From the NCBI RefSeq assembly GCF_037338445.1, contig NZ_CP147838.1, forward strand, positions 868,001 through 932,000: a stretch of 64,000 nt of DNA, in the 5' to 3' direction. The number at the start of each line of letters is the position of its first letter. Within the stretch, counting starts at the first letter, position 1. Positions 8,172 to 17,011 of this stretch are shown here, in pieces. A model generated the notes under the pieces. It was not told the origin of the DNA. It saw only the letters and a list, made by a program, of their open reading frames with translations, and searched no databases. Source of the DNA: Salinibaculum sp. SYNS191 (GTDB lineage: Archaea > Halobacteriota > Halobacteria > Halobacteriales > Haloarculaceae). Position numbers and translations under genes: made by a program.

Positions 8172-10028
8172 TCAGTCGGTGCTGATGTCGGTATCCACGC
8201 TAACCGTCGCAGTGTCTACCACAACGCCCGAGTCGTTAGTGTACGGCGCATCAACGACACTGCTATTGAAATCGTATTCCCTGTTGTTGTTCGTGTCCAA
8301 GTGGGTAATCGCGGCGAGAGTCATTTCGTCGTCGATGTTGTCATCCAGTTCAATACGCACGTCGTAGTGTGTACCCGCAACCAGGTACTCGCTGGTCCCG
8401 ATCTCGTCGCCTCCTGCATAACCAGCGCGGATGGTCACAAAGCCACCTTCCGATGTTACTACGCGGTCGATATTGACTATCTGGGTGCCGTTTTGTGCGA
8501 CGGATTGATTACTGAGTCTAATACCCGCCACAGATTCGGTCGCATCTTGGTTGCGGACAATATATTCCCAATCGTCAAAGGGTTCTCCGTTACTGTACTG
8601 GAATGCCCCCACAGGAGCGTTGTAGTTCATGACGCTCTCATATTCCGAAAACGGAACCTCTTTGGAATCTATCCCTTTGTACAGGTCTGGATCTAGTCCT
8701 ACCGAATGACCAAGTTCGTGCATGAATATGTTCGCGGTTCTCTCATGAGAATACCTCTCCTCACCATTAACGCTCGTCTGGAATACAAATGAATCACCGC
8801 CGGCAAAACCACCCACATCATCACCATCGGAACGTGCTTCACGTACTGCTATAGCATAATGATATCCGTAACCCTCATAATCAAAATGTTTGTTGGCTAT
8901 TGCGTTCTTCTGTTCTTGCTCAGTTGTTGGTTCAGTTTCGATCGACTCATCAAGAACGATATGCAGTGAAATACCGGTTGAGCCATCAGGATTGTCAATG
9001 GGCGCCTCTTCGTATGCTTCTGCGACCAGATTCATAGCCTCCTCACGTGGCTTATATGACTGCATATAATCAACTTCGACAAAGACGTCCATCCGTAGTG
9101 GACTCGACTCAGATAGTGCTTCAGAATTGAGTTCAGCCCCGTCTGTGAGGCCATCCCCATCAGTATCAGGATTAGTAGCATTTGTTCCATACTTTTTGAA
9201 TTCCAGATCACTCAGTCCGTCTCCATCTGAATCTGGAGACAGAGGAAAAGTTGACCCATTAATCTCTATGTCATCACTCAGGCCATCTCCATCGGTATCC
9301 TCATCCGTCGGGTCAGTGGAGTGGATTAATGCTTCGTCTGCATCACTGATTCCATCACTGTCAGAATGACTCAGTAATGGATCAGACTTCCACCGATTGA
9401 TTTCTTCTCCATCCTTGAGACCATCCCCATCCGTGTCAGGGTTTGTGGGGTTAGTCTCGTACTTGGTAACTTCTGATCCATCATTAAGTCCGTCACTGTC
9501 AGAATCAGCACTTGTTGGAACCGTTCCGTATTCATTCAATTCTGCACTGTCTTCTAGGCCATCTCCGTCACTGTCTATGAGCCCGGGATTTGTTCCTAAT
9601 TCTACTTCTCTTCCGTCTGAAAGTCCATCGCTATCAGAATCAGCACTCGTTGGATTCGTTCCGTATTCATTCAGTTCTGAACCGTCGTTAAGGCCATCTC
9701 CATCACTGTCTGCGATCTCGGGATCAGTTCCTAATTCTGCTTCCCTGTCGTCTGAAAGGCCATCACTATCAGAATCAGTCGTTTGGTCATTAGATGGTGT
9801 CAGTTCTGAATCCGTTCCCGACGCTGTTTCTTTCGACGATGAAGTGTCTGTTGCCGTTGACGATAAAGAGTCTGTGGCTGACTGGTCTGTACCCGAACCT
9901 GAGGCTGTCGCAGTAATATTACCATCTGGAACAGAAGTGGGCTCCAAAATATATAGTCCAGTTGCAATCCCTACAACAAACAGGGAAAATATAATAATAA
10001 CTGTAATTAACATACGTTTAAATTTCAT
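8172..10028 (-). CDS. membrane-anchored metalloprotease with calcium-binding aspartate repeats
   Basis: The 618-residue protein has an N-terminal membrane segment (~6-27), a Ser/Thr-rich linker (~37-80), then about eight repeats of the type DSDGDGLSDGxELxxYGTxP. These are thrombospondin-type-3/EF-hand-like calcium loops (~85-310). The C-terminal part carries HELGHSVGLD with H437, E438 and H441, the HExxHxxGxxD/H zinc signature of metzincin-like peptidases, and a downstream SVMNY motif resembling a Met-turn. It should face outside the cell, anchored at the N-terminus. Divergent from the beta-propeller/protease gene downstream, with 420 bp between them. Substrate unknown. Confidence 0.8.
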   Translation of the reverse strand: MKFKRMLITVIIIFSLFVVGIATGLYILEPTSVPDGNITATASGSGTDQSATDSLSSTATDTSSSKETASGTDSELTPSNDQTTDSDSDGLSDDREAELGTDPEIADSDGDGLNDGSELNEYGTNPTSADSDSDGLSDGREVELGTNPGLIDSDGDGLEDSAELNEYGTVPTSADSDSDGLNDGSEVTKYETNPTNPDTDGDGLKDGEEINRWKSDPLLSHSDSDGISDADEALIHSTDPTDEDTDGDGLSDDIEINGSTFPLSPDSDGDGLSDLEFKKYGTNATNPDTDGDGLTDGAELNSEALSESSPLRMDVFVEVDYMQSYKPREEAMNLVAEAYEEAPIDNPDGSTGISLHIVLDESIETEPTTEQEQKNAIANKHFDYEGYGYHYAIAVREARSDGDDVGGFAGGDSFVFQTSVNGEERYSHERTANIFMHELGHSVGLDPDLYKGIDSKEVPFSEYESVMNYNAPVGAFQYSNGEPFDDWEYIVRNQDATESVAGIRLSNQSVAQNGTQIVNIDRVVTSEGGFVTIRAGYAGGDEIGTSEYLVAGTHYDVRIELDDNIDDEMTLAAITHLDTNNNREYDFNSSVVDAPYTNDSGVVVDTATVSVDTDISTD

Positions 10029-10045
10029 GTATATTATCTATACAT
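10027..10045. promoter_or_regulatory. palindrome overlapping the start of the metalloprotease gene
   Basis: ATGTATA and TATACAT flank TTATC, and the left arm overlaps the start codon at 10028. It could be a repressor site. The rest of 10029-10448 is AT-rich and holds the divergent promoters; no gene is supported there. Confidence 0.3.
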
Positions 10046-10448
10046 CCAATCTCAAAAAGACTTCCCAATCTTGTGGTTTTTGAGTGACAAAAAGCCACTT
10101 GTTAGATTCGAAATTACTTGAATCGATCGTAACGACGCAACGTATGAGGCACTGGCGTAACTTTCGCTTAGAGTGAGCACTGGTCTGGAGCGACCGGCTG
10201 GTCATGGAACTCACGCCGATTCCCTGCCCCACTCAACCTCTGTATCGGTCACGCTGTTACTGACAGATATAGAGTGGTTTACGAAGGAACTGATTGATAC
10301 ACAGCGCAAATACTGCACACGGTTCAGAGAAAATTATAAGTCATTAATCATTTTTGTAAGTGTATGGAAATTTCGGGTAGGGGCTTTGGCCGATCAGCGG
10401 CAACGGATATCGACTCTCGGCGATTGCAGCGAGGGGAGTGATGATCTG

Positions 10449-12455
10449 ATGAGCAAGTTTCCACTGGGACGGCGAGATCTCCTGAAGACCGGGGGGTTCA
10501 TGCTGATGGGAGCGCCTGGAATGATTCGATCGGCCAGTGCTCAAAATGCGTCGGGTGGTGAGGTGATGTGGCTCTTTGATACGGATGGTAGTGAACGTTT
10601 CACCGCATCGCCAACAGTGGTAGATAGCACCGTCTTTATCGGGAGTGACGATCCCAGCCCTGGGAGCAGTGATGGTACTCTGTATGCATTAAATGCTGCC
10701 GACGGAAGTGAGGTGTGGTCATTTCAACCTGGGTTCGGTATTGGGTCAGCACCAACGGTGGTCGGTGGCACTGTTTTCGTTGGGACTGCTGGTGCCAAAG
10801 TTCACGCTTTGGATGTGACTGACGGAAGTGAGCTGTGGTCAGTAATGACTCGCGGGGGTATTGAGTCGTCGCCGACAGTGACGGATGGCACCGTCTTTTT
10901 CGGGAGTAACGACGGCAACGTGTATGCCCTGAATAGCGACGATGGCAGCGAGATGTGGTCGTTCAAAACAGATGATAGGGTCACATCATCGGCGACAGTG
11001 GTGGATGACACCGTTTTCATCGGCAGCGTCGATACGAACGTGTATGCATTGAACGCAAACGATGGCACGAAGGTATGGTCATTCAAAGCTGGCAGATATG
11101 GGTACGTCACCTCGTCGCCCACAGTGGCAGAGGGTACCGTCTTTATTGGGAGTGATGACGGCAACGTATATGCATTAGATGTGGCCGACGGAAGTGAGGT
11201 GTGGTCATTTGGAACTGGTGCGTCTGTCACCTCGTCGCCCACAGTGGCAGGAGGAACCGTCTTTATTGGGAGTGATGACGGCAACGTATATGCATTAGAT
11301 GTGGCCGACGGAAGTGAGGTGTGGTCATTCGGAACTGGTGCGTCTGTCACCTCGTCGCCCACAGTGGCGGGGGGTACCGTCTTTATCGGGAGTATTGACA
11401 ATATGTATGCGCTGGACGCCACGGATGGGACTGAGGTGTGGTCAACCAAAACTGAGAGGGGCGGTTGGACGTCATCAACGGTGGTGGATGGCACTGTCTT
11501 CGTCGGGAGAGGTGACGGCAACATGTATGCACTGCATGCTGGGGTTGAAGGATCGAGCGAAGGGTCACGAGTGAATTTGGGAACCCTCGGCCATCATCAC
11601 ACGTGGGCTGGCAATGAGTTGGAACCAAGTAAGCCAGAACCCGATCCTGGCGACCAAACAGTCGAGATAAGTTTTGAGAATGTACGTCTGGTTCAGGCAA
11701 CAGAGAACACCCGATTGGTGGGTTCTGATATCGAAGCGGATGTTCCGAAAATCCCCGACCTCATCGTAGGGAAAGAAACAGCCGTACTGTTCGAGTTAGA
11801 GGGCGAAATTGAGACCATTGAAACGGACACGCTGACGTTTGAAGCGACGCAAGTAAGGGAATCTGGTGAGCCAGTATCAATCTCGTTTGAATTGACCAAA
11901 TCTGAAGTTGAACTGCTTATGCGGGGGGGTCAAGAGATTGAAGTTTTCCATAACAAAGACTGCGTATTTGCAACAGAAGAAACAATTCTGCGACCTGATG
12001 TTACGGAGATTCAGTTGACCGCCAGACCTGACGACCCGGTAGCCTCTGCACGCCTCGTTGCCGACGATGACTTTGCCACGCGTGAAACGGGGGCGATAAA
12101 TATCGGATTTATCGAACTCAAAGATGCCGAGAATGGTACGAGATACGGAAATAATGACGGGCGTATTGTCCCTGGATCCAGAGACGAAACACCACGGGAC
12201 AGGTTCGAGCGACTGGTTACAGAGTATATTGAATTTATCGAGAGTAACTTTCCTGTCGCCGGGATCAATGATTTCGTCCATCCTGATGTGATGCGAGCAA
12301 CAGCCGATTCGAATGATTACAGGAAAGATCTGAAAGAGGCACGTGATGCGCTGAAATGTATACTCCAATTGAGCTTGATGTTACACTTGCAGTGGTGCCG
12401 GATTCTCTCCCCGGACAAGACGACTATTTCAGTTTTCATTCGAAAGATAACGTAA
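10449..12455 (+). CDS. Tat-exported PQQ-type beta-propeller protein, part 1 of a frameshifted gene
   Basis: I start at ATG 10449 because it is followed by a Tat signal (GRRDLLKTGGFMLMG) and Ala-rich cleavage region. Residues ~40-375 are eight repeats of the form VVDGTVFIGSDDGNVYALD plus DGSEVWSF, an eight-bladed propeller of the PQQ/Trp-docking kind. Residues ~390-630 are a mixed domain. The frame then runs into unrelated residues after codon AAA at 12354-12356, while the metallopeptidase sequence continues in another frame from 12356. So the annotated C-terminus (about the last 33 residues) is probably an artefact of a frameshift. Confidence 0.75.
   Translation: MSKFPLGRRDLLKTGGFMLMGAPGMIRSASAQNASGGEVMWLFDTDGSERFTASPTVVDSTVFIGSDDPSPGSSDGTLYALNAADGSEVWSFQPGFGIGSAPTVVGGTVFVGTAGAKVHALDVTDGSELWSVMTRGGIESSPTVTDGTVFFGSNDGNVYALNSDDGSEMWSFKTDDRVTSSATVVDDTVFIGSVDTNVYALNANDGTKVWSFKAGRYGYVTSSPTVAEGTVFIGSDDGNVYALDVADGSEVWSFGTGASVTSSPTVAGGTVFIGSDDGNVYALDVADGSEVWSFGTGASVTSSPTVAGGTVFIGSIDNMYALDATDGTEVWSTKTERGGWTSSTVVDGTVFVGRGDGNMYALHAGVEGSSEGSRVNLGTLGHHHTWAGNELEPSKPEPDPGDQTVEISFENVRLVQATENTRLVGSDIEADVPKIPDLIVGKETAVLFELEGEIETIETDTLTFEATQVRESGEPVSISFELTKSEVELLMRGGQEIEVFHNKDCVFATEETILRPDVTEIQLTARPDDPVASARLVADDDFATRETGAINIGFIELKDAENGTRYGNNDGRIVPGSRDETPRDRFERLVTEYIEFIESNFPVAGINDFVHPDVMRATADSNDYRKDLKEARDALKCILQLSLMLHLQWCRILSPDKTTISVFIRKIT
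11106..11345 (+). repeat. 120-bp tandem duplication of one propeller blade
   Basis: Bases 11106-11225 and 11226-11345 are nearly identical, differing at only a handful of positions, including one in the stretch 11161-11220 versus 11281-11340. A third partial match continues to about 11395. The unit is 40 codons, one propeller blade, so reading frame is kept. Confidence 0.9.
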
Positions 12456-13141
12456 TAGGCATCCACCCATCGAGTTGGCCGACCCAACCACAGGCCTCAG
12501 CTGCGATGTTGCCTGTCGGTGCCGAGACGGCCGCTCATGAAATCGGGCATCACTTTTTAGGGAATGATGGTTCCTGCAGTGAAAGCTTTGACTCCGGTGT
12601 TTTTGAAGATGAGCTTGCTATGCGGCGTGTTGCAGATGATTTTGACGACTGTACCATTTCAACTGATGAGGTCGACAATGCACACGTCCGAACTAGAGAT
12701 CGGGGAGATGATGATCCGGGGCTTGTCTCAAATGGGTATGATTTGTCCGATGGATCACTTTCGGTAGTCAACTTTCCAAGCCCTGTAGAATCGATTATGA
12801 GCTACGCGCACACTGTAGGAGAAACCCCGAACGCGGAGTGGATAGATACGTTCACGTATCAAAAGTTGATCGACAACGAATTTGAACCAATTCCTCCTGA
12901 AAGCATTGACGATGTCGTTGAGCCAATTCTGTCGGGAAGAGCCATCACGACAGAAAGCGGTGAGACTGAGGTCACCGCACTGATTCAGAGAGAGGGAGAC
13001 CTGCACCATCGGCTGGCGACGATGGGAACGTTTCAATTACCACCAGAGACGGAAGGGGAGCTAATATTGAAACGACGACTTATCGAGACGAAGCAGTGGA
13101 TACATTTCAGGGTGCTGGTACTCCCTCAGGTTCTACTGTAA
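12356..13141 (+). pseudogene. zinc metallopeptidase segment, part 2 of the frameshifted gene
   Basis: This frame continues the protein encoded from 10449. It holds HEIGHHFLGND (fragment residues 61-71), an HExxHxxG zinc motif, followed by Cys and acidic residues and a possible Met-turn (SIMSYAHT). The first codon ATG at 12356 overlaps the previous frame and has no Shine-Dalgarno. The last part (after ~13000) probably belongs to another frame again. A sequencing error at both sites cannot be excluded from the sequence alone. Confidence 0.65.
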
Positions 13142-13632
13142 CTGGGGAATTCATATTTACCATCCCATTTCCCGAAAATACGAGGGAAGTGGAAATCAAG
13201 CAGGGGAATGACAATATATCATTTAATCCGATAATCCGTTCAGTTCAAGATCGAATTGAGCGGGTTCCAGATAACGCATTCGTAGATGAGCCTGAGAGAC
13301 GGAGACAAGACCTGCTGGATATGCTGAGTGAACTTGACGAACAGATGGATCAAGAAGATTACGAGGCTGCGTTACAGACAGTGGCGGATTTTGAGGGTAG
13401 CATAGGGAGTTCAATAAAGGACGAGTACGAAACAGGTGCTATCCAACCCACAAAGGATGAGCTTCGTGATCTACTTGTGGACACCGAACTTCGAATCAAT
13501 ACAATCGAAGCCGAAGCTACTGGTGGTGGCTTATTCTTTGGTTTCTCAATAGAGGAAATCGCTGCGGGAGGAGCAGTTACAGCCGGTCTTGCATATCTAG
13601 CTTCCCGGATGATTCGAGACGAGTCTAAGTGA
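13096..13632 (+). pseudogene. C-terminal segment with membrane anchor, part 3 of the frameshifted gene
   Basis: The open frame extends upstream of its GTG (13096) to about 12970 with plausible protein (SITTRDGRGANIETTTYRDE), overlapping part 2. It ends with a helical region (RRRQDLLDMLSELDEQMD) and a hydrophobic segment (IEEIAAGGAVTAGLAYLAS) before a basic tail, a likely C-terminal membrane anchor. Joined, the three parts would give a Tat-exported propeller-protease held at the membrane. Confidence 0.6.
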
Positions 13633-13720
13633 GACAAACTGGCACTACTGTTTGAAAAGAGTGGCGTTGTAGAATATACTATTTATTGGCATTATTGAAC
13701 AGTCCTTGATGAACCCTCTA

Positions 13721-13767
13721 TATTCAGTACGCCGTTTGTATCAACTGCTGAGGGTTTCAACAGAGCC
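13721..13767 (+). repeat. dispersed repeat, copy C (diverged)
   Basis: This reads TATTCAGTACG and ends GAGGGTTTCAACAGAGCC, matching the ends of copies at 23661-23712 and 7933-7984 but five bases shorter. It lies in a 410-bp gap (13633-14042) where I see no gene. Confidence 0.5.
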
Positions 13768-14042
13768 AACCCGAAATATCTGATATCAGAGGATTCGGGA
13801 GACTTGCCATTCTTGTATCGTTCTATTCTGAGCCAGTGACAATAAGAAATAGCCGAAAGTAAACATATCCACGCTGAACGGCCTTAGCTATCTAAGAGCT
13901 GAAGCGGTTTCCGCGCGTCGACGATGCATACCACTGTCTGACAACCAGAAACCGGAGAACTTGCTGGCTCCTGCTGGGGAGGGTATTCCTGCCACGTACA
14001 AAGTCGGGCAATCTCATTGGGTAGGGTAACTCGCCCGATTTG

Positions 14043-15461
14043 CTACATGTAGTGGTAGTAATGGATATCCAGACTCGTGTTTTGGGCCTCGGCCTCAGCC
14101 AGGATGTTCCCCACGGCATCCGAGATCCCAATCGTGACCGGGAGCTTCGTGCAGAAGTCCGAAGTGTTCCAGTCCAGTTTCGTGAATGCCAGCATTTCCC
14201 GGCACAGTTTCTGCGGCGACGAATCACTGACCTCCGGATCCGGCTTGACCACGATCGGCTCCGGGATATTTGACGCCGGATACGTCGACAAGGCTGGGAT
14301 GTACCCCTTCGTGTACAGGTAATGCTCCTCGTTATTGGGTGCGGAGATCATTGTGCCCCGAAGCGCTGGATAAATACCGGAACTCAAGGCTCGGACTGGG
14401 TGCCGTTCTCGGACTGTGATGAAATCCATCAACTCGATGTTCCCAGCACCTTTGATGAAGCCCTCTCGCTCCTCTTCCCAGAACTCCGACCGCTTGTGAA
14501 GCACCAATCGCCGGGGCTCCGTGCCCTTGTGGCTACGGTAGTGCCTGAGAATCTTCTTGACCAGTTTCTCGGCGTCGTCCTCTGCGAGGTGGTTGTTGCC
14601 TGGTCCGTGTTTCTCTCCTTCGACGGGGTCGCCTCGAAGGATGAAGTTCTCGCCTGTCTCCAAGAAAACTTGGGCCATTGCTGTCCGCGTTCGGGATTGG
14701 TCTCCGCCTCGCTCTTTGTAGAAGGAGATCCCGGCGAAGCATGTCCCGTCCTCCAGCTCGGTTAGTTTCCAGGGATGGCCGCGTTGCGCCTTGTACAGTG
14801 TTCCGACCGCGATGTTCCATGCGATCTCGGATTTGTCCTGAACGTCCTCACCGCGGAGGGTCTTCGGCTGCATCAGCTGTGTCGGCAATCCGACTTCCAT
14901 CCCGAGCAGCTTGATCCGGTTGTGGAAGTCACTGGTCTCTGACTGCATCTGGGCATAGTCCTGGTGGGATGGAGTGCAGGCGTCCCACATCGCTTCGGGA
15001 ATCGCGATGAACACGACGTCAGGTGGCGTCTCCTTGGCGTACAGGACTTCGAGGTTGATCTTGATGATCTCGACTGCTTCTTCCAACCGGTCCTTCCGGC
15101 TGCGGATCTGTTTCAGGTCCCGGATCTCGCCGCGAGTAATTGTCTGCCGCCACCGCTTCTGTGTGTTGAACGTGAAGTTCAGCGACGATCGTTCGCCAAG
15201 GCCAGGGAACGGTGGTTTCCACCGCTTCGACTCGTCTTCGTCGGCGGTGATCGCCAGCTCCATGTCCTTGAAAAGTTTCTCGATAGCGCCGAGAGATCGG
15301 CCAGACCCGATGTATCCGATGTTGATGACTTGGTGTTCGGATTTACCGGATGGTGTTCTTGGGCCGAACTCCATTAGCCCGACTCGAGGGTCGATGGCTT
15401 CCTCTCCGTTGGCGAACATCAGGCTGGGTTCGTCGAGGACTTCAGCGGTGAATTCGCTCAT
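14043..15461 (-). CDS. short prokaryotic Argonaute (MID-PIWI, catalytically inactive)
   Basis: The 472-residue protein has the size of short pAgos. A MID-like region (~130-215) carries FHNRIKLL (179-186) and PTQLMQPKTL with Q195, resembling the guide 5'-phosphate pocket. The PIWI region has AWNIAVGTLYKAQRGHPW (~214-231), a strand CFAGISFYKE (241-250), LVLHKRSEFW (319-328) and the late motif FTKLDWNTSDF then LPVTIGI (~426-446), all hallmarks of PIWI. The first catalytic Asp is replaced (G244-I-S246) and the second too (K323-R-S325), so it cannot slice. Short pAgos of this kind bind RNA-guided DNA targets and switch on a partner effector. It starts 20 bases inside the upstream nuclease-APAZ gene, so the two are translationally coupled. 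A distant PIWI relative outside the defence group is the only alternative I consider. Confidence 0.85.
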   Translation of the reverse strand: MSEFTAEVLDEPSLMFANGEEAIDPRVGLMEFGPRTPSGKSEHQVINIGYIGSGRSLGAIEKLFKDMELAITADEDESKRWKPPFPGLGERSSLNFTFNTQKRWRQTITRGEIRDLKQIRSRKDRLEEAVEIIKINLEVLYAKETPPDVVFIAIPEAMWDACTPSHQDYAQMQSETSDFHNRIKLLGMEVGLPTQLMQPKTLRGEDVQDKSEIAWNIAVGTLYKAQRGHPWKLTELEDGTCFAGISFYKERGGDQSRTRTAMAQVFLETGENFILRGDPVEGEKHGPGNNHLAEDDAEKLVKKILRHYRSHKGTEPRRLVLHKRSEFWEEEREGFIKGAGNIELMDFITVRERHPVRALSSGIYPALRGTMISAPNNEEHYLYTKGYIPALSTYPASNIPEPIVVKPDPEVSDSSPQKLCREMLAFTKLDWNTSDFCTKLPVTIGISDAVGNILAEAEAQNTSLDIHYYHYM

Positions 15462-16845
15462 TGGAACTCTTCTGCCACTTGTTCTGCATGGTGTCGTCCC
15501 GTTCGTCGGTGTCTCTGGGTGGTCTTTTGTTGACTTCCAGCATCACGGGTTCTGTCCCGATGTCCAGTTCGTCCTGTTTGGGGTTGCCGTAGTCCAGGAT
15601 TTTCCACCAGTGGTTGATCCGGCTCCGTGTTTTCCGGTTGTTCCCGTGTCGGCTGGGGCTGAACCTGTCGTGCAACGGTTTGGCTTGTTCCCCGGTGATT
15701 CGGTTCTTTTTCCCATTAGAGGTGAACAGGATAGCTGGTTTCAGGGTCAGGAAGTACTGCCCCGAGTATTCGAGGATGCCGATACGGATTGAGTGGTGCC
15801 GGAAGAACGGGGACTCTCCGTCACCGAAGTACCTAGTGACCTGTCGCCCCTCTTCTTCCCGGACCTCCGCTTCGGGGTCTTCGTGTGGGAAGTAGAGGTG
15901 GTAGTTGCTCCGGTAGTTTATCGCGATACAGCCCCGATCTTCACCCTTGGAGAGGACAACGGCACGGATCAGTCGTTTCCCGATATCGGCGTTCCCCTGG
16001 TCGGCTTCTACCCACGACCGGAACCCGGTCTCCTCGACCGTGTCCGGGGCGATGAACTGTTTGACCGCTTTCGGCATTTTCTCAGGCGGCAACAGGCTGT
16101 AGACTTTGTTCGACTTGAACCACGTTGGCACCGTGAAGGGCCTGAGCTTGAATGCGACCTGCTGTGTCGCTCCCTCCACTTGATCTCCGATGTACAGAGT
16201 TTCAGGGTGCTCTGTTATCTCGATGAGGTTGGTGGTCAGCTCTGACCGGTCGGTAATGGGTTCGGCTTCGCGCTGGAAGAAGTCTGGTTTGAACCGGTCG
16301 TCTTTCTCGAACTCCGCAATCTTCATCAGGAGCGAGTCGTAGTCGGCCTGGTAGACGTGGGTGTCACTCAGGAACTCCTCGAAATCGTCCATTGGATAGC
16401 TCTTGATCTTCCTTCGGTGGTCGTCCGAGAGTTTGTCGTTCTCGCAGACCCGGTCGTAGAATTCTTGGATTGCATCGTCGGTCTGCTTGGTGACGTCGAA
16501 GATCTTCCGCCACTCATTGAAGTTCTCGAGGTTTCGTCCGAAGATAGCTACGTCAAACCGTTTCTCAGGAGGCCGGTCCATGTAGTGGAGGAAGTACTTC
16601 CCCATCTCCTCAAGGAATTTCTTCCCGTGACGGCGCTGGTCCGTCCACTTCAGCTCGACCCAGACCTCCCGGTCACCCCTGATCTCTGGGAGTTCGTATT
16701 TCTGGTCGACAAGCCCGCCATGGGTGGGCGATGTTTCCGTGATGTAGAATCCCATCGCCTCCATGTACTCTTGGACCTTTTCCCCGTAGATTTCCGAGTT
16801 CTTAGCGAGGGCCTCGCGTTCGCCTAAGAGGTTGGTGAGTGCCAC
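15442..16845 (-). CDS. PD-(D/E)XK nuclease fused to an APAZ-like domain, short-Argonaute partner effector
   Basis: The 467-residue protein starts with a restriction-like nuclease fold: a helix (~20-31), GGLVDQKY with D47, and VWVELKW with E64 and K66, the D...ExK signature. The C-terminal half (~210-467) is beta-rich and, from its position next to a short pAgo, matches the APAZ region that mimics the pAgo N-PAZ lobe and binds it. This is the layout of SPARDA systems (short pAgo plus DREN-APAZ), where target recognition unleashes collateral DNA and RNA cleavage and the infected cell dies. APAZ is inferred from context and length; the nuclease motif is directly visible. It is first in a two-gene minus-strand operon. 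Confidence 0.8.
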   Translation of the reverse strand: MALTNLLGEREALAKNSEIYGEKVQEYMEAMGFYITETSPTHGGLVDQKYELPEIRGDREVWVELKWTDQRRHGKKFLEEMGKYFLHYMDRPPEKRFDVAIFGRNLENFNEWRKIFDVTKQTDDAIQEFYDRVCENDKLSDDHRRKIKSYPMDDFEEFLSDTHVYQADYDSLLMKIAEFEKDDRFKPDFFQREAEPITDRSELTTNLIEITEHPETLYIGDQVEGATQQVAFKLRPFTVPTWFKSNKVYSLLPPEKMPKAVKQFIAPDTVEETGFRSWVEADQGNADIGKRLIRAVVLSKGEDRGCIAINYRSNYHLYFPHEDPEAEVREEEGRQVTRYFGDGESPFFRHHSIRIGILEYSGQYFLTLKPAILFTSNGKKNRITGEQAKPLHDRFSPSRHGNNRKTRSRINHWWKILDYGNPKQDELDIGTEPVMLEVNKRPPRDTDERDDTMQNKWQKSSNERIHR

Positions 16846-16865
16846 GTTATGCCGAACCTCACAAT

Positions 16866-16948
16866 GGAGTCCCTAAATCATTTCGTCGCAGTGAACAGTC
16901 CCGTATTCAGGCCGCGAATTTGATTTCTGGCCACGGTTTAGGGAGTCC
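16866..16948. promoter_or_regulatory. divergent control region shared by the Argonaute operon and the Panacea-like/PIN pair
   Basis: The 166-bp gap between the two divergent modules holds GGAGTCCCTAAA (16866-16877) and TTTAGGGAGTCC (16937-16948). They are inverted copies matching at 11 of 12 positions. Each reads TTTAGGGA(C/G)TCC toward its own gene, 21 bp before the nuclease start and 63 bp before the Panacea-like start. It may be a shared operator or promoter element. Confidence 0.5.
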
Positions 16949-17011
16949 AAGATTCAGATTCACTATTTTCAATACAATAATTAGATTGGGTGTTGTTAGC
17001 CTCGAATAAGC

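Noticed and set aside
12350..12360. Programmed ribosomal frameshift at the propeller/peptidase junction
   Set aside because: CTGAAATGT is not a slippery heptamer and a second break occurs downstream, so mutation or sequence error is simpler.
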